A stretch of 64,000 nucleotides of DNA from Guillardia theta CCMP2712 (GCF_000315625.1 NW_005434633.1:193367-257366), one strand, 5' to 3'. Positions 32,797-43,995 are shown, numbered from the stretch's first letter. The notes: generated by a model from the letters alone, not told the origin. Numbers and translations are program-made.

Positions 32797-34928
32797 CTAG
32801 AGCTCGTGATCGCTCTCGTTGACTTCTCGTGTCACCCCCTCGAACACGCTCCCATCGGTTTCGTTGCAATCCTTCTTGGAGGGTGAAAACAGATCCCAGC
32901 TCCTCAAGTCCGTGCTGACAAGACATGGAGTGAGAACAGATGTGTTCAGAAGATCGGAGTCGAGAAATGAGCAATGGCAAGAAGAGGAGGGAAGGAGAAG
33001 AAGCAGAAAGTCGGTCAGCAAGTAGAGCAATCTGATGGAAGAGGGTGGATGTAGTGAAGTTGCAGACCTTGGAACGAGCTGATTCAGGAGCTTTCGTGCC
33101 AACCTCACCCCCCGGACCATGATCTGTCCTCCCTTGGAGACTATCGCTCCGTCCTTGAGCTCAACGCTGCCACTGGCGGTCAACCGACAGCGCCGTGCCT
33201 CCTCTTGAACTTACTCGTAACTTTGCGACGACGTCGGTTCCTTCGCCACCACTGGCAAACCCTTGAGAAGTTTATTCCTCGCCCAGTCATACAATCTGAT
33301 CTGAACCGGCGCGATGCTCGGGTGAGACGCGCTGCTGGAGTTGTGAGGCAGGAGGGAACAGTTGACATTCGGCCAGGTGATGTTGAAGGTGTCAAAGGAG
33401 CCAGGAAGGGGAGCGGCGCCGGGGGCGGATCTTTCACCCTGCCCTGCCGCACGTTCGCCCTCAGAGCTCTGAGAAGTGTCAAGCTTGGAAGATCGTGAAA
33501 CTTCTACTTCCGCTCCCGAGCAGTTGGGGACCATGAAAGTCCCTGGAGCTGCTGGTGCCTTGTGGCGATAGAGAGAGAAGCTGTCGAGACTTGTTTGCAT
33601 CTCCCGCCTCGGCTTCTTGACCTCATTGGAAGAAAGCTGGTTCTCGATCGAGAGGTTCTTGGGGCCTCCCTGCGGATTGATCTGCACAGATGCGATCGGA
33701 TTGTGCCTCTTTGTACCAGGTCTCGCTGATCCAAGATCTTTGAAAAGTTTCTTCTTCGGAGTTGGCGTTTGTGAGAAATCCTTCCCTGCAAAAAGGATCG
33801 CCCCTGAGATGAATTGCAAGCATGAGGACTTGTCTTACGTAGATGTTTCATTAAGTACTTCTTGCTGTACTTGTCTGCATTCTTTATCATGTTCGACGAA
33901 GGTATCGGTGTCATCCTGGAGTAGAAATCAGCAATCAAAACATCCTCACAGCAGCGCATCTCACGAGGCTTTCCTCTCGCTTGCTCTCAGCAACTTCTTC
34001 GTCCTCTTCGACATCTTCTTCTGCTGCCCTTGCTTCACTCCCCCTTGCGCCCCCTTGAAATTCATCCACGGTCTTTCGATGTCCTCCTCCTCGTCCACAG
34101 AACTGACTAGCCAGCTGTCGGACTCGTACTCCTTGTACTCCGGTCGTTTCCGATGCACTTTCTTCCTCCGGCTGGCCTTCTTGTGCCTGCGGGAGGTGAA
34201 AGCCTCTTCGTTCTGCCTGAGAAACGTGCGGTATGAGTTGTCCAGGTCCTGCCGACCTTCAGTTGGGTTCATCCTCAGGTATCTGTTGAACAGCCTTGCG
34301 TGCTGCAGAAATCTCTTCCAGCGATCCTCCGAGATGTACCTGGCGCAGGAGCACATCAGCGTTCCTCGTCTCCTCCTCGTCTTGTAGAATAGACTCACAA
34401 ACCCTCCTCCAACTCCTCATTCGTGACGCGGGAGCAGTCGACTTCGAGCCCGATCATGGTGATGTTCTCGACCGGTCCGAGCTGTGACAAAAATTCGAGT
34501 GAGGGAGGGAAGAAGGAGGAGAGCGGAAGTTCATCACGGCTTCTTGTTCAAGCTCATCCTCCTGACACATTTGAGAACTGTGAATGGTAGTGTTTCTCAC
34601 AGAACATGTCAGATCACCAGCTCTACTTGCCACTCGTATCCTCGCTTCATCGCCATCCTTGAAGAGAATCAGAATTCGCAAGGGCAGTATGCATCATTCA
34701 GTCTCCCCAGGGCCAAAGGAAAGGATGGACTCACATGAAGTTTTGTTCATCCTCCGTGTTCTCCCAGGAACTTGAGGAGGATTCGGTGGCAGAGTCGTCA
34801 TCTGAATCTTGCCCGGTCTCCGAGGAGGAAGGGTCAGAGCTCCTCTTACTCGATTCTATCGCAAACGACTCGTCCTCCTTTTCACTATGCCTTTCAACCC
34901 CTTTCGCCTGCCCCTTGTCACATTCCAT
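32797..34928 (-). CDS. Unrecognised eight-exon protein, acidic head and basic middle
   Basis: Exons in reading order: 34735-34928, 34627-34657, 34399-34481, 33965-34339, 33839-33915, 33215-33785, 33068-33172, 32797-32914 (1554 coding bases, 517 residues). All eight frames connect with good donors (GTGAGT, GTAGAG, GTGAGT, GTGAGA, GTAAGA, GTAAGT, GTCTGC) and the start sits in GCCATGG. The first 64 residues are Ser/Asp/Glu-rich, like a phosphorylation target. Residues about 75-105 are a compact globular-looking stretch (ENITMIGLEVDCSRV). Residues 105-230 are Arg/Lys-rich with nuclear-localisation-like KKMSKRTKKLLR. The remainder is Ser/Pro-rich, with a conserved-looking IRLYDWARNKLL. I do not recognise it. 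Nuclear placement is inferred from composition. Confidence 0.75.
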
Positions 34929-35818
34929 GGCAAGGTCATCGCGAGCCCCACCTCGTCATTGGACCTGGAGTATACAGATCTCGACGACTTGGCCGATCTG
35001 GAGGATCTTGCCACGTCGGACTTGGACACTGAAACCGAAGAGCTTTCGGTTTCTCCTCTCCGGTCGTTGGAGGTGTAAGAGATAACAGGGTTGCTAGATG
35101 AATCAGGGAGGATTTCATGCAATCGAGTGAGGAGTACGAGGCTTGATATCAGCAGAGCAGACCTTTGGATGCTCAGAGTGAGAGAACGAACTCAAATAGA
35201 TCACAGGACAACTGTTCAGACCAATCTTTCTCTCTCCTCTTCCACCATCCCCTCCCTCTTACATGTCCTGCAATCTTTCGCTTTCCCGCCTTTCTCAGAG
35301 CCTCATAAGCTATTTTCTCCTACTATCCTCTCCTTACATGATCCTCTCCTTCTTCCTCATCTCCTGACATCATCGTCTCCTGATCCCCTTCTTCCTCCTC
35401 TTCTCCTGCATACCTGGATGCTCGGAACGCTGCCATGGCGCCACTCCTCTCAACACTGCATGGTCCCGAATCCCAGCAACCCTCTCATACCTCACCCTGC
35501 ACCTAGTCACCATGAGTGACCGTGACCCGGACCGGCGGCCGCCCGGCCGCCTCCGGGCCCGGCCCGCCACTCGTGACTGACCGTACGGTCGCGGCGCGCG
35601 GCCGGACGATCCGACGGTCCGACTGAGTCAAGCTCACTATCAGGCCAGCACGATTGCGGAGCGGCCCTCGAACGGGCTTGTATCCACAGGCTCAGTAGTA
35701 TGACCCCGGCGTTCAACCGGCAAGTTACGCCGCGAGCACGCCGGGCCCTCTGGCGCGGACTTGCTGTAAGTGAAGACGACAGTCGGATCACGGTCTGCTC
35801 AGTCTGAGTCGACATGCC
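34929..35818. other. Intergenic gap with GC island
   Basis: 34930-35120 has open frames in both strands but none that joins the flanking genes. 35220-35420 is CT-rich. 35515-35780 is a GC-rich island containing a 28-base word repeated exactly at 37572. No gene is called. Confidence 0.55.
35741..35768. repeat. 28-base dispersed repeat, copy 1
   Basis: CCGGGCCCTCTGGCGCGGAC then TTGCTGTA; an exact second copy lies at 37572-37599 in the same orientation. Confidence 0.85.
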
Positions 35819-36940
35819 ATGAAAAAAAAACATCAATCCTACCAGAGAGATGCTGCCTTTCCTCTTTTCTACTCTCTGACTCTGAGGTCAGCGCGATCTT
35901 CTAAACACTTCTCCCCTGATAGGTGCCACGGTACGACCTCGGCACTTCTGCATCCGATGATGGTTCGCCGCATGTTTGTAGTGTTGGCAGCGACCATAGT
36001 AGCAGGACAAGAAGAGCACTTCCTGCATGGCAGCGGTACCATAGCGCACTTGTCGACCACGCGCACCATGCCCCTCCAGGTCCTCGCTGGGGTCTTCAAG
36101 GTAGGAGCGTATCAACGAGAGAGCCTCAAGCTCGACTACAGCGCCGTGAAGAAGCTCGAGCGAGCCCAGGCGTCTTCACAGCTGTTCCGCATGAAGCTCA
36201 ATGCTTGCTTCCAGTCCAAGGTCCCCCAGAGCCTGCCGCCAAGCATGCTCTTTGACGGAACCTCAGAGAGCGAGCGAGACGATCCTCACTTCGGGATGGT
36301 TTGTCAAGCTGACATGACGGTCTGTTTGAAGCACGATGCGTATCTCTCTGTCTTGCTCCAGACCGTGATAGACAACCCAGCGAGCGACGTCATAGCAGTC
36401 ATGCCGGGCCCGGCGGGGTCGGTGGATTACAAGCAAGTACGTGTCAAACAGCACGAGTACATCTCGTTCGAGATGGCAGAGACGCCAGACAAGGTGTGCG
36501 AAAAGATCTACCAGCTCAGCCGGCTATGTCACGTTCTGAAGGACGAGTTTATCGGAGAGCAAGCGAGGATTGCAGCTACGGGGATACTGGTGAATGGCAA
36601 GAGAGAAGACTTCGAGCTCGGGGCTGAGGTAGTGAGATCGTTCTTGTCAGAGGCCAAGGCTGATCCCGACCTTTGCGAGCTTTTCGACTGGCAAGTGCCC
36701 ATGTTTGTGTGCTATGCTCCCATTCGAACAGATCTCGATGCCTGCAGGTCAGACATCGAGCTCCTCAGGTCCCAGATGGCTGACATGAGATCAAGAGACG
36801 AGACCCTCAGATACTTCATCCGCAATGCCCTTTCTGAATACTTGGCGGACAGTTGGGTTTCGCTCAAAAGCTCAACCATCTGTGTGCTAGAGAATCTCTA
36901 TGACTATCTCAATCCACAACAAACAGAAGATTCTGAGTGA
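35819..36940 (+). CDS. Unrecognised 373-residue soluble protein
   Basis: Single exon. First Met at 35819; later starts at about 35956 (MMVRRMF) would give about 327 residues and a hydrophobic N-terminal segment (MFVVLAATIVAG) resembling a signal peptide. The remainder is a well-mixed, globular composition with no obvious repeats, coiled coil in the last 80 residues (DIELLRSQMADMRSRDETLR). The 5' part overlaps the edge of a GC-rich island, which makes the upstream start less likely. I recognise no domain, and no function is offered. Confidence 0.65.
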   Translation: MKKKHQSYQRDAAFPLFYSLTLRSARSSKHFSPDRCHGTTSALLHPMMVRRMFVVLAATIVAGQEEHFLHGSGTIAHLSTTRTMPLQVLAGVFKVGAYQRESLKLDYSAVKKLERAQASSQLFRMKLNACFQSKVPQSLPPSMLFDGTSESERDDPHFGMVCQADMTVCLKHDAYLSVLLQTVIDNPASDVIAVMPGPAGSVDYKQVRVKQHEYISFEMAETPDKVCEKIYQLSRLCHVLKDEFIGEQARIAATGILVNGKREDFELGAEVVRSFLSEAKADPDLCELFDWQVPMFVCYAPIRTDLDACRSDIELLRSQMADMRSRDETLRYFIRNALSEYLADSWVSLKSSTICVLENLYDYLNPQQTEDSE

Positions 36941-38222
36941 TGTAGAAGCGCGATGCTGTTAGGCTGCCGTCAGCTTGCGCCGGGACCCAGTCCCTGGCAC
37001 AGTGCGGGAGGAGAGACATAGTTTGCGAATAGCTTGAAGCCGCCTCCTGTTGCGATCGTAATACATCACAGCTGTCCCTGTCACAGCCTTGGTAATTAAT
37101 GCTGCTTATGGTCGAGACGATGTGCAGCCTGCATTCACACCCGCCGTCGGGATGCCCACCGATGTGTCCAGACCTCTCCCGACAGCCCGGCCGGCTGACA
37201 GCAGAGCACAGCCCGCATCTACCTCCCGACTAGTATCGCCAAAGCCTGCATGGTCTCCTACCCACGTGTGATGTTACTGCAAGCCCGCTTCCGAGCGCCA
37301 ATGAAGCGGACTGGCAAGATGGGGGTGGGTGGGATGATGATACTGTCGCACATAGGGGTGGTACTTCCCCTTCGGCCTGTCAGCCTCAGGCTGTCCCCCG
37401 CTTGATCTCTATCCACACACCCATCCCTTCCATCCCGATCAGCAGCCTTCCTTGCTGCTTCCCCCCTGTAAGCTACCTCCTCCGCCTTGACGTCCCTCCT
37501 CGTCGACCTATCGCCAGCCCCTCGATTACGCGGCAAGCGTGCAGCTCGAGTCTCGTCGCCACATGAGCTGGCCGGGCCCTCTGGCGCGGACTTGCTGTAG
37601 GTAGTACTCAGTGTGCCGGGCAGTGCTAGGAGTGCTGTGGCTGAGGCGTTAGTGCTGCATCCAGGCTGGCGCGGTTAGATAAGTAGCAGGAGCGAGCGAG
37701 TAAGGTTGTAGATCTTGCCATGACAACAATAAATCAATAAAGAAACGACGTGATCTGTCAATGTAAAAACGGCGAGCACGGGGCTCAAGAGTTCTGATGC
37801 TTGCCACAAAAGGATCAGACTCACATTGGAGCGGCTGGAACAAGTTGTTCCTGCATCACATCTGGGAACTAGTCACTGAGTCAAATCATCTTACAGAAAA
37901 GCTGCTTCTTGACTATTAGTGAAGTGGATATGCACAAACAATTATCCTTCACTTTCTAACTTGTTTTGTGACAAGCATAAATTTACAACTAAGGGTTGTC
38001 CAGGTTTTGTCTTCAATGTTTCACTATACTTTATTATCCAGCAGTATCAGGTACAATCAGGTGTCTAGATATCTTAGTTCATAGTTTCATAGAGTTCCTA
38101 GCTACGCAATCACTCATGTTAGATATTTCTGCCAGAAATGGCTGTTTCAAGGTTTGCGCCAAAAATGTCGTTATTGCTGCCATGTACACAACATGCAAAC
38201 TTGTTAGAGCAGAACTCATTGC
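36941..38222. other. Gap with dispersed-repeat fragments
   Basis: 36960-37300 is moderately GC-rich without a credible gene. 37572-37599 is the second copy of the 28-base repeat. 37700-38220 is AT-richer and may contain an ATAAA-type 3' signal, but no transcript boundaries are evident. Confidence 0.5.
37572..37599. repeat. 28-base dispersed repeat, copy 2
   Basis: Exact match to 35741-35768, after which the two sequences diverge (TGTAAGTG versus TGTAGGTA). Confidence 0.85.
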
Positions 38223-38447
38223 TCACTTTTTCGCATTGCGTTTGAATCCGAAGAATCCAAGCACCATTCTTCGCATTTCCTTCCTGCACTCCAGTTGAAG
38301 TGTCATGGGGTTGTCGATCGGAATGTCTCGGTGCGACTTGTTCCTGGACGAAGAGGACGAAGAGGACGATCGGGAAGAGGGAGGAGGAGAGTGGGCGTCA
38401 GTGCTAGGCGAAGCACGGGACGAGGAGCAGGACGAAGGAGAAGGCAT
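38223..38447 (-). CDS. Possible small Ser-rich protein, 74 residues
   Basis: A single short frame beginning MPSPSSCSSSRASPS and ending FGFKRNAKK. The first half is Ser-rich and the second half is basic and amphipathic. TATAAA on the minus strand (38493-38498) lies 46 bases upstream of ATG, an arrangement similar to the 56-residue protein gene. Against it, no AATAAA is seen close downstream and the opposite strand also has an open frame. Weak call. Confidence 0.35.
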   Translation of the reverse strand: MPSPSSCSSSRASPSTDAHSPPPSSRSSSSSSSSRNKSHRDIPIDNPMTLQLECRKEMRRMVLGFFGFKRNAKK

Positions 38448-39221
38448 TTCCGTCGATCTTGTCAGTGGGGTGCTGGGCGCGTGGGTAACGGGTTTATAAG
38501 GGAAGGAGCCGGGATTCGCGGGGACGTTCGAAGGTAAAAAAAATCCTTTTTTATCAGATCGGGGTTCGAAACGACGTGAATTCGGAACCTTACGACCAGG
38601 CGGTGGAACTGGGGATCTGTAATCGAGTCTTTTCCCATTTCCTAGCTAGTCGGACGGTCAGTCGAATTGCACCAGGAGACTGAAATCGCGCTCCTAGGTT
38701 CCCTTTCTCCCTTGAAAAAAAGGGGAACCTGTTTTCCAGAACCCGTTTGACTGGTAAGATTTTACTCATTCCTTTACCGTGGGCCTGGCAAATCACTTGA
38801 ACTTCCGTGACGGTGTCCCGGCCGCCGAAGTTCGGCGCCGGGATCATCCGTTGTCCTCGTACTGATGAAAGTTTTGACTTGCTTCACATCCGGGCCCGGC
38901 ACGGCGGCCCGGCCGGGCTCCGGCACTGTGACTGAACTCTAAAAAAGACTGACAGAAGTGACTTTTTGTTTCTTTTACCCCCTGTGTGTGTAAAGGAGGC
39001 AGATAGTAGTGTTGAAGAGCGGGAGGGAGAGGCAGCCGGGGCAAGGCTAGTAGGTAGGATGAGGAAGTAGAGGGGCTAAAGGCTGCGAGGCATGATGGAC
39101 TGATGTACACATGATTAGAGTAGACGTTCACTGCGATATGAGAAGTCGACGGAGATAAGAAAGTAGGGACCAGACTGATCTGTCTTTGGAGTCTGTCACA
39201 GCCCTTTCATACCTTCCACGC
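38448..39221. other. Intergenic gap with GC-rich patches
   Basis: 38810-38940 has CCGGCCGCCGAAGTTCGGCG and CGGGCCCGGCACGGCGGCCC words shared with the other GC islands. The rest is unremarkable. It should hold the promoter of the laminin-B-like gene. Confidence 0.5.
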
Positions 39222-40631
39222 ATGTTGGGCGGTAGAATCATCTTAATGCAAGTTTCACCATGTCTCGTTGCGCTACTCCTCTCTATCGCTCTCATCGCTC
39301 ATTCATCAGCTGGTCTAGAGAAGCCTCTTCGCAGCCAACACGAAGACTCCTTCACTGTCGATTCGCATCAGACCAGAAATGGCCATCGCGTGAATTTTTA
39401 CAAGGGCTGTCAAGGATGGACCATCAGTGGCGGTAAGAACATGACAGGCCCGTTCCTGTGCCATGGTTTGTTGTGCGCTCAAGACTTTGGGGACCTCGTG
39501 TGGTATTGGACGGCACCAGAGAATTTCACGAGGCTTCTTAATGAATCTTATGGTGGAATGCTTCGTGTGAGGTCCGGCTTCTTCGAGATCCAGAGAAGCG
39601 AGATGGAGAAGTTCTCGGGCAATGGCAGGGAAAGTGACGTTGCGATCAGGGGGGCATCGGGCGCCTGTATCTTCGCCTTCCAAGTACAGACTTATGGGGA
39701 GTACCTGCTGGACCGATCGTTGCCATTGGACGAGAGGTACGAGTGGAAAGATGAAGAGGGCGCAATCGTGTCTCCTTACGTCATCGGAGAGACGCTGAGA
39801 GGTGCCGTTGAGCTGAGAATCCGGGGAGGGTACTACCCTGGTGACGAGATCGCCTTCCTCCAATCTGTTGAAATCCTTCTGCCCATTGAACCCGCAGCAC
39901 CAGAAGCACTCGAACAAGCACGTATCGACGAGGACAGTCCTCGGGTCGAAATAACAGCAGCCGCATCATCGGATGAGCGACAAGCAGCTGCGGGGGAGAT
40001 CGGAGGAGGCAGGGCGTCTGCAAGCTCAAACTTCGTCGTGGACGCTCGCACGAGCACGCAGGCTACGAGCTTTGCCGTAGCTGGCCGAGCCTCATCCTCA
40101 GAGGAGCCAAAGGTCGCACGAAAGCAGAAGAAGTCGGCTGAAGAAACACAACTGCAGGCACAAGGGAACGAATTGAAGAGGATGGGAGGGGAGGCGGAGA
40201 GAAGACGGCAAGGCTTGACAACAAGAGAGCGGGCTGAGGCTGCCAGACTATCGACTGCTGATTCTCAGCTCCCCCCTCACATCTGCGGGGACAGGCGCTC
40301 GAGCTCCTTCCCCGCAGAGCTCGAGAGGTTCAGTGAGGAGCGGAGGCTCCTGCTGCTCGACTGCATTGTCGGAACCGCCTCTTCCTTTGCTCTGACGAAT
40401 TCGAGCCTCTTGCACAGCATGGAGGGCAGAGTGGAAACGATCCCTCTCGATAGCATCTCAAGCTTGACAACCAACAGTGAGGGCAAGATCATCTTGCTCG
40501 GCCGCTGGGAGGAGGAGGAGGAGGAGGAAGAGCCGGAGACACTCTTGACTGGGCCGCACATCTCCACGTTCAACATCGTCTCCATGGCGAATTTCTTGGA
40601 GCGGGTACACGAGGCCATCATGTTTAGTTAG
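39222..40631 (+). CDS. Secreted protein with laminin-B-like stretch
   Basis: Single exon, first Met at 39222, 469 residues. An N-terminal signal is clear (CLVALLLSIALIAHSSAG at about residues 14-31). Residues about 65-200 resemble a laminin B (domain IV) fold: a GWTISGG start, VWYWTAPENFTRLLNESYGG and LRVRSGFFE. Residues 240-330 are Ala/Glu/Arg-rich and low in structure, followed by a region with Cys and an acidic EEEEEEEE run in the tail (GAG repeats). In known proteins laminin B lies in extracellular matrix molecules, so export is expected. The 3' half is duplicated at 52144-52968. AATAAA follows at 40817. The domain assignment is moderate. Confidence 0.72.
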   Translation: MLGGRIILMQVSPCLVALLLSIALIAHSSAGLEKPLRSQHEDSFTVDSHQTRNGHRVNFYKGCQGWTISGGKNMTGPFLCHGLLCAQDFGDLVWYWTAPENFTRLLNESYGGMLRVRSGFFEIQRSEMEKFSGNGRESDVAIRGASGACIFAFQVQTYGEYLLDRSLPLDERYEWKDEEGAIVSPYVIGETLRGAVELRIRGGYYPGDEIAFLQSVEILLPIEPAAPEALEQARIDEDSPRVEITAAASSDERQAAAGEIGGGRASASSNFVVDARTSTQATSFAVAGRASSSEEPKVARKQKKSAEETQLQAQGNELKRMGGEAERRRQGLTTRERAEAARLSTADSQLPPHICGDRRSSSFPAELERFSEERRLLLLDCIVGTASSFALTNSSLLHSMEGRVETIPLDSISSLTTNSEGKIILLGRWEEEEEEEEPETLLTGPHISTFNIVSMANFLERVHEAIMFS

Positions 40632-40844
40632 AGGCGAATGTAATGAAAGAATCAATCATCAATCCGAGGTGTAGAATCATTGGCGCCATTTTTGGCGCAG
40701 GATGCGGTCACTGGTCTGCCAGCTTCACTGGCATCCCAATGGCATGGCTGCGGTGGTCCCGACGCTGAAATCAATACAAGAGTTGCGAAATAAGACAAGT
40801 GAACAAGTGAGACAAGAATAAAAGATGGCAGGTTGCGCCCAGCT
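39997..40844 (+). repeat. Source copy of an 848-base segment duplicated at 52 kb
   Basis: Matches 52144-52968 nearly base for base over coding sequence, the 3' untranslated region and AATAAA, differing by a few substitutions and small deletions. The first copy encodes the functional C-terminus of the laminin-B-like protein. Confidence 0.93.
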
Positions 40845-41920
40845 TCATTTTGCTGCAAAGGTCGAGAATGTCCAGGTTTGCACACAGTTTAGAGTAGGGC
40901 TCCATTGTAAGAAGCTGGCCGTGGCGATATATTAGGCTGATAGACTAACCCCTGCTAGATGTGTGAAACCATCCCCGCCCTTCTGATATGCAAGCTGACG
41001 CTTGAAGAAGGCAAACTCCACTGCGGTGGGCCTTGGGGCAGATGAGGCGAAAAGAGCTTTCTATGGGTGCACATGCATGGGCACCTATAGGTGAAGGATA
41101 GCTCTTGATCTTGATACCTGCTTTCCTGAGGAGAATGAAAATGTTGTAGGGGAACTATGTGAGCCCATGCATGAACGGACGGGGCTGCTCGGAGCTTTCT
41201 CTTCAAGTACAGCTGAAGAGGAGATCAGACGTCTTAGAGGTGCATGTTTTCAGATTTTTCATAGAAATAGTCAGTCTGGATTCATGAAGGAAGTTGGGTT
41301 AGACGTATTCAAAGATGATATACCCTCAACGCTCCAGCAGTCTGTGATGCTAACAGACAGTTTCTTGGGTTTCCTTTGGGGAATCCCGCAAGCATTCATA
41401 ATATACAGGATGAACCTTTAGCGTAGTACACGTAGCTCAAGAAGAACTTGCGCTGGATTTTCTCTATTAAGAGGAAAGCAGTGTGGCAGAAGGAGATCTA
41501 TCTCTATCTCACTTTATTCGCACACAACAAAAGAGACAAGCCGACAAACACAGGCGTTGCCCACACACAAAAGGGGAGGATGACCCCCTAGTCCTGACGA
41601 CGATGATCCTATACAGCTTGACTCTCCTGATTGTCCTCGTACTGATTTTAACTTAACTTTGAGTAAAAGCCCAACTCACTGGGGCACAAGGCGCGTTTGG
41701 CATTTTACGGCCCTCTTGTGTTGGGGCGCACCATAACTTTTTTGACGGCGAAGTTAACGGGTAGGAGGGACCTATCATAAGAGGGCACCAGGGGGGGGGT
41801 AAAGCAGGGGTCCCTCGGAAGTTAACAGATTGATCATACTAACGCAGTTTTTCACTCAATTAAATAAATCCGCAGAGGGAATGATAAAAAGTGCACCTGG
41901 AAGGGGGGCGACGACCAAGC
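40632..41920. other. Intergenic gap, one weak short frame
   Basis: An 84-residue frame at 41167-41421 (plus; MHERTGLLGAFSSS...) is the only coding-like stretch, with mixed composition but no TATA, splice partner or recognised family. 41640-41830 has GGTAGG and GGGGGGGG words. Nothing else is supported. Confidence 0.45.
40817..40822 (+). promoter_or_regulatory. AATAAA polyadenylation signal
   Basis: AATAAA 186 bases after the stop of the laminin-B-like gene; duplicated intact in the 52-kb copy. Confidence 0.5.
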
Positions 41921-42603
41921 ATGACCATGCGAGCTTTCCTCCTCCTGACAGCGATCGCGGCAGCATCAGCCGTCACTTGCAACATTGCCAAGAAGAGCGA
42001 TGTCACCGTAGGTGAGCCTTTCTTTCTCACTTTGATTCGTATACGCTTTGCGATCGTTTGTCAGTCATTCGTGGCTGCAGGAAGCTGCGGAACGAAAACC
42101 GTCCAATACGGCAGCTGTCTCTCGCAAAGTGATGCGGACACCCGATTGGCTTCAGAAGTTTCGAGCGTAGCCATCACACCTTCAACCGATGACATGTGTG
42201 CAAAGACCCTCACGTACACTTGCTCTCTGTACGGCTTGGTGAGATTTGCAATGCATGATGGATGGTATCATTAGGGGTGATGTTTGTATAGACCGCCAAG
42301 GCCACCAAGTGCTCGGACCTGTGCACATTGTATCAATCAATGACCTTAGGCTGCACTTCAGACTCCCAGTGCGCAACGACGTCAACCAAAATTGTGGAGT
42401 GCTGCAGCTTTACGAGGTCTGCCATCTCATCCTTGTGCACCGTCGATTCAACCAAGCTTGACTCGATTGTCGCTTCCGTAAAATCCAATGGAGGATGTAG
42501 TGAAAATGTCAACTGCACTTCAGCAGCGCCCAGGAACCTTTCGTCGCTTTACATGCCTCTGCTGCTGTCGTTGGTGGGGTATGCGATGACCTCTCGGCTG
42601 TGA
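41921..42603 (+). CDS. Small Cys-rich secreted, probably GPI-anchored protein
   Basis: Exons 41921-42011, 42081-42238, 42292-42603 (186 residues), introns 69 and 53 bases with GTGAGC and GTGAGA donors. A signal peptide (MRAFLLLTAIAAASAVTC) is followed by a domain with about twelve spaced Cys residues, then a Ser-Ser-rich linker and a hydrophobic C-terminus (SLYMPLLLSLVGYAMTSRL), the layout of a GPI-anchored surface protein. Cys pairs suggest disulfide folding. Family unknown. AATAAA lies at 42788. Confidence 0.75.
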
Positions 42604-42787
42604 GGGCTCAGTCACGAGGTGATGGTCGTCGTGACGGGTGTTGAGCTTCAGCGGGGCCCGAGGCAGGGATGCTGAAGGCTCTCAGGCTTTCCTTTCCTGA
42701 AGGACTGGCAGGACTGTACTATGATGCCTGGGGCATGCGGAGAAGTAGAGGGAGGGTGAAAGCTGAGTAGAGGCACGTTGTTGAAAG

Positions 42788-42793
42788 AATAAA
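42788..42793 (+). promoter_or_regulatory. AATAAA polyadenylation signal
   Basis: AATAAA 185 bases after the stop of the Cys-rich secreted protein. Confidence 0.5.
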
Positions 42794-43386
42794 CCGTCAC
42801 TCAATGCGTCTGATCTGCCGACCTGGATGCACTATGGACGCTGTCGGGGAGAAGTGTCAGCCGCTGTCTGGCCTTTGATCGCACGTCACAACAAATGAAG
42901 CCTTCAATGTACAGAGCTTGTGACTAGCCCAACCAGATGGGCACAGTAATAAACTCGTCTGTATTCTCTTCAAACACAACATAGACAAGTTTTGCGTGGT
43001 GATTTTATATTCCCTTGTTGATGCTCTGCCTTGATCCCATTGCTTGGACCTCTGACAAGTGCATCTATCGCCACATGATGAAGATTTCAAGTGCACAACA
43101 AGTTGTCAGATGAAAGGTGAAAACTGAATCAAGATGCGGCTTCAAAGCTGGGATGTCCTAAAGATGAAGCTAGATTGGTGACATACATGAGATTGGCATG
43201 TATCAAGCAATGCTCGGCTGGTGCAGGAACAGTATGCTATCCTTAGTCAGTATTCATGCCGCAAACACATGAGGAATCACAACCATCCTAGACCTTCCAA
43301 GAAAGAAAGAGGTAAAAATCAAAACTAAAACTCTAAAACTTTTAAAGGTCAAGCTACTAAATATCAGTCAATTTTAGGTCAACCCG

Positions 43387-43995
43387 TCAGTCGGAGCGAC
43401 GACGTCGGAGAAGAACCCCGGTACACTGCGTGCTATTGTACTGAGTGGAATACCTGCCAGCGACGCAGGCGATGCAAGTGAACGCGCTGGGCCCATCGAG
43501 GACCAGGTATCCTGGAACGCAGCTACAGTTCCTGATCGAGGTAGATCCATTGACAGAGACGGAGTGGTCGGGGCATGGTATACAATTGGCCACGTCGTTC
43601 CCGCCGAAAGAAGGGAGATAGATCGTCCTTGTATGATCCCAGCGGGCACTGCCTGCAGTACAGCGCCCCGTCCTGATACGCCTTCTCATAGCCAGGGTCG
43701 CAGAGGCAGGATTCGAGCCACTTGGACTCCTCGGCGGACACGGAGTGTATAGGACAATTCGAGCACCCGAGGCTGGAGAGGGCGTCCGCGTACGTGTTCT
43801 TGGGACATATCGTACAGCTGTAATTCCCCAGGCCCGACCGTTGAACCAGTGGCGTCGTAGGTCTCCGAGTAATACCCCCTCGAGCACTGCACACAGGAGT
43901 TCCCAACACGGTAAGGGCTGGTAGGTGTCAGAAGGGCAGGCGCTGCACTGTAACATGCCGCGAGTCCTTGTATCCTTGTAATAGCCCGGGGGGCA
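43387..43995 (-). pseudogene. Decayed GCC2/GCC3 Cys-rich gene, C-terminal segment
   Basis: Minus-strand Cys-rich repeats: GYYKDTRTRG then CSACPSDTYQ, then GNYSCTICPKNTYADAL, LCDPGYEKAYQDG and CIPCPDHSVSVNGSTS. They match the GCC2/GCC3 (ephrin-receptor-like) module, about 50 residues each with CxxCPxGxY spacing. Three frames must be combined to read it, so at least two frameshifts exist. The final stop after GVLLRRRRSD looks like the original end of the gene. Its reading continues into the inverted central segment, not into its present left neighbour. Confidence 0.78.

Noticed and set aside
39315-39917. 200-residue minus-strand frame over the laminin-B-like gene
   Set aside because: Antisense of an intact plus-strand gene with signal peptide; no splice or family support.
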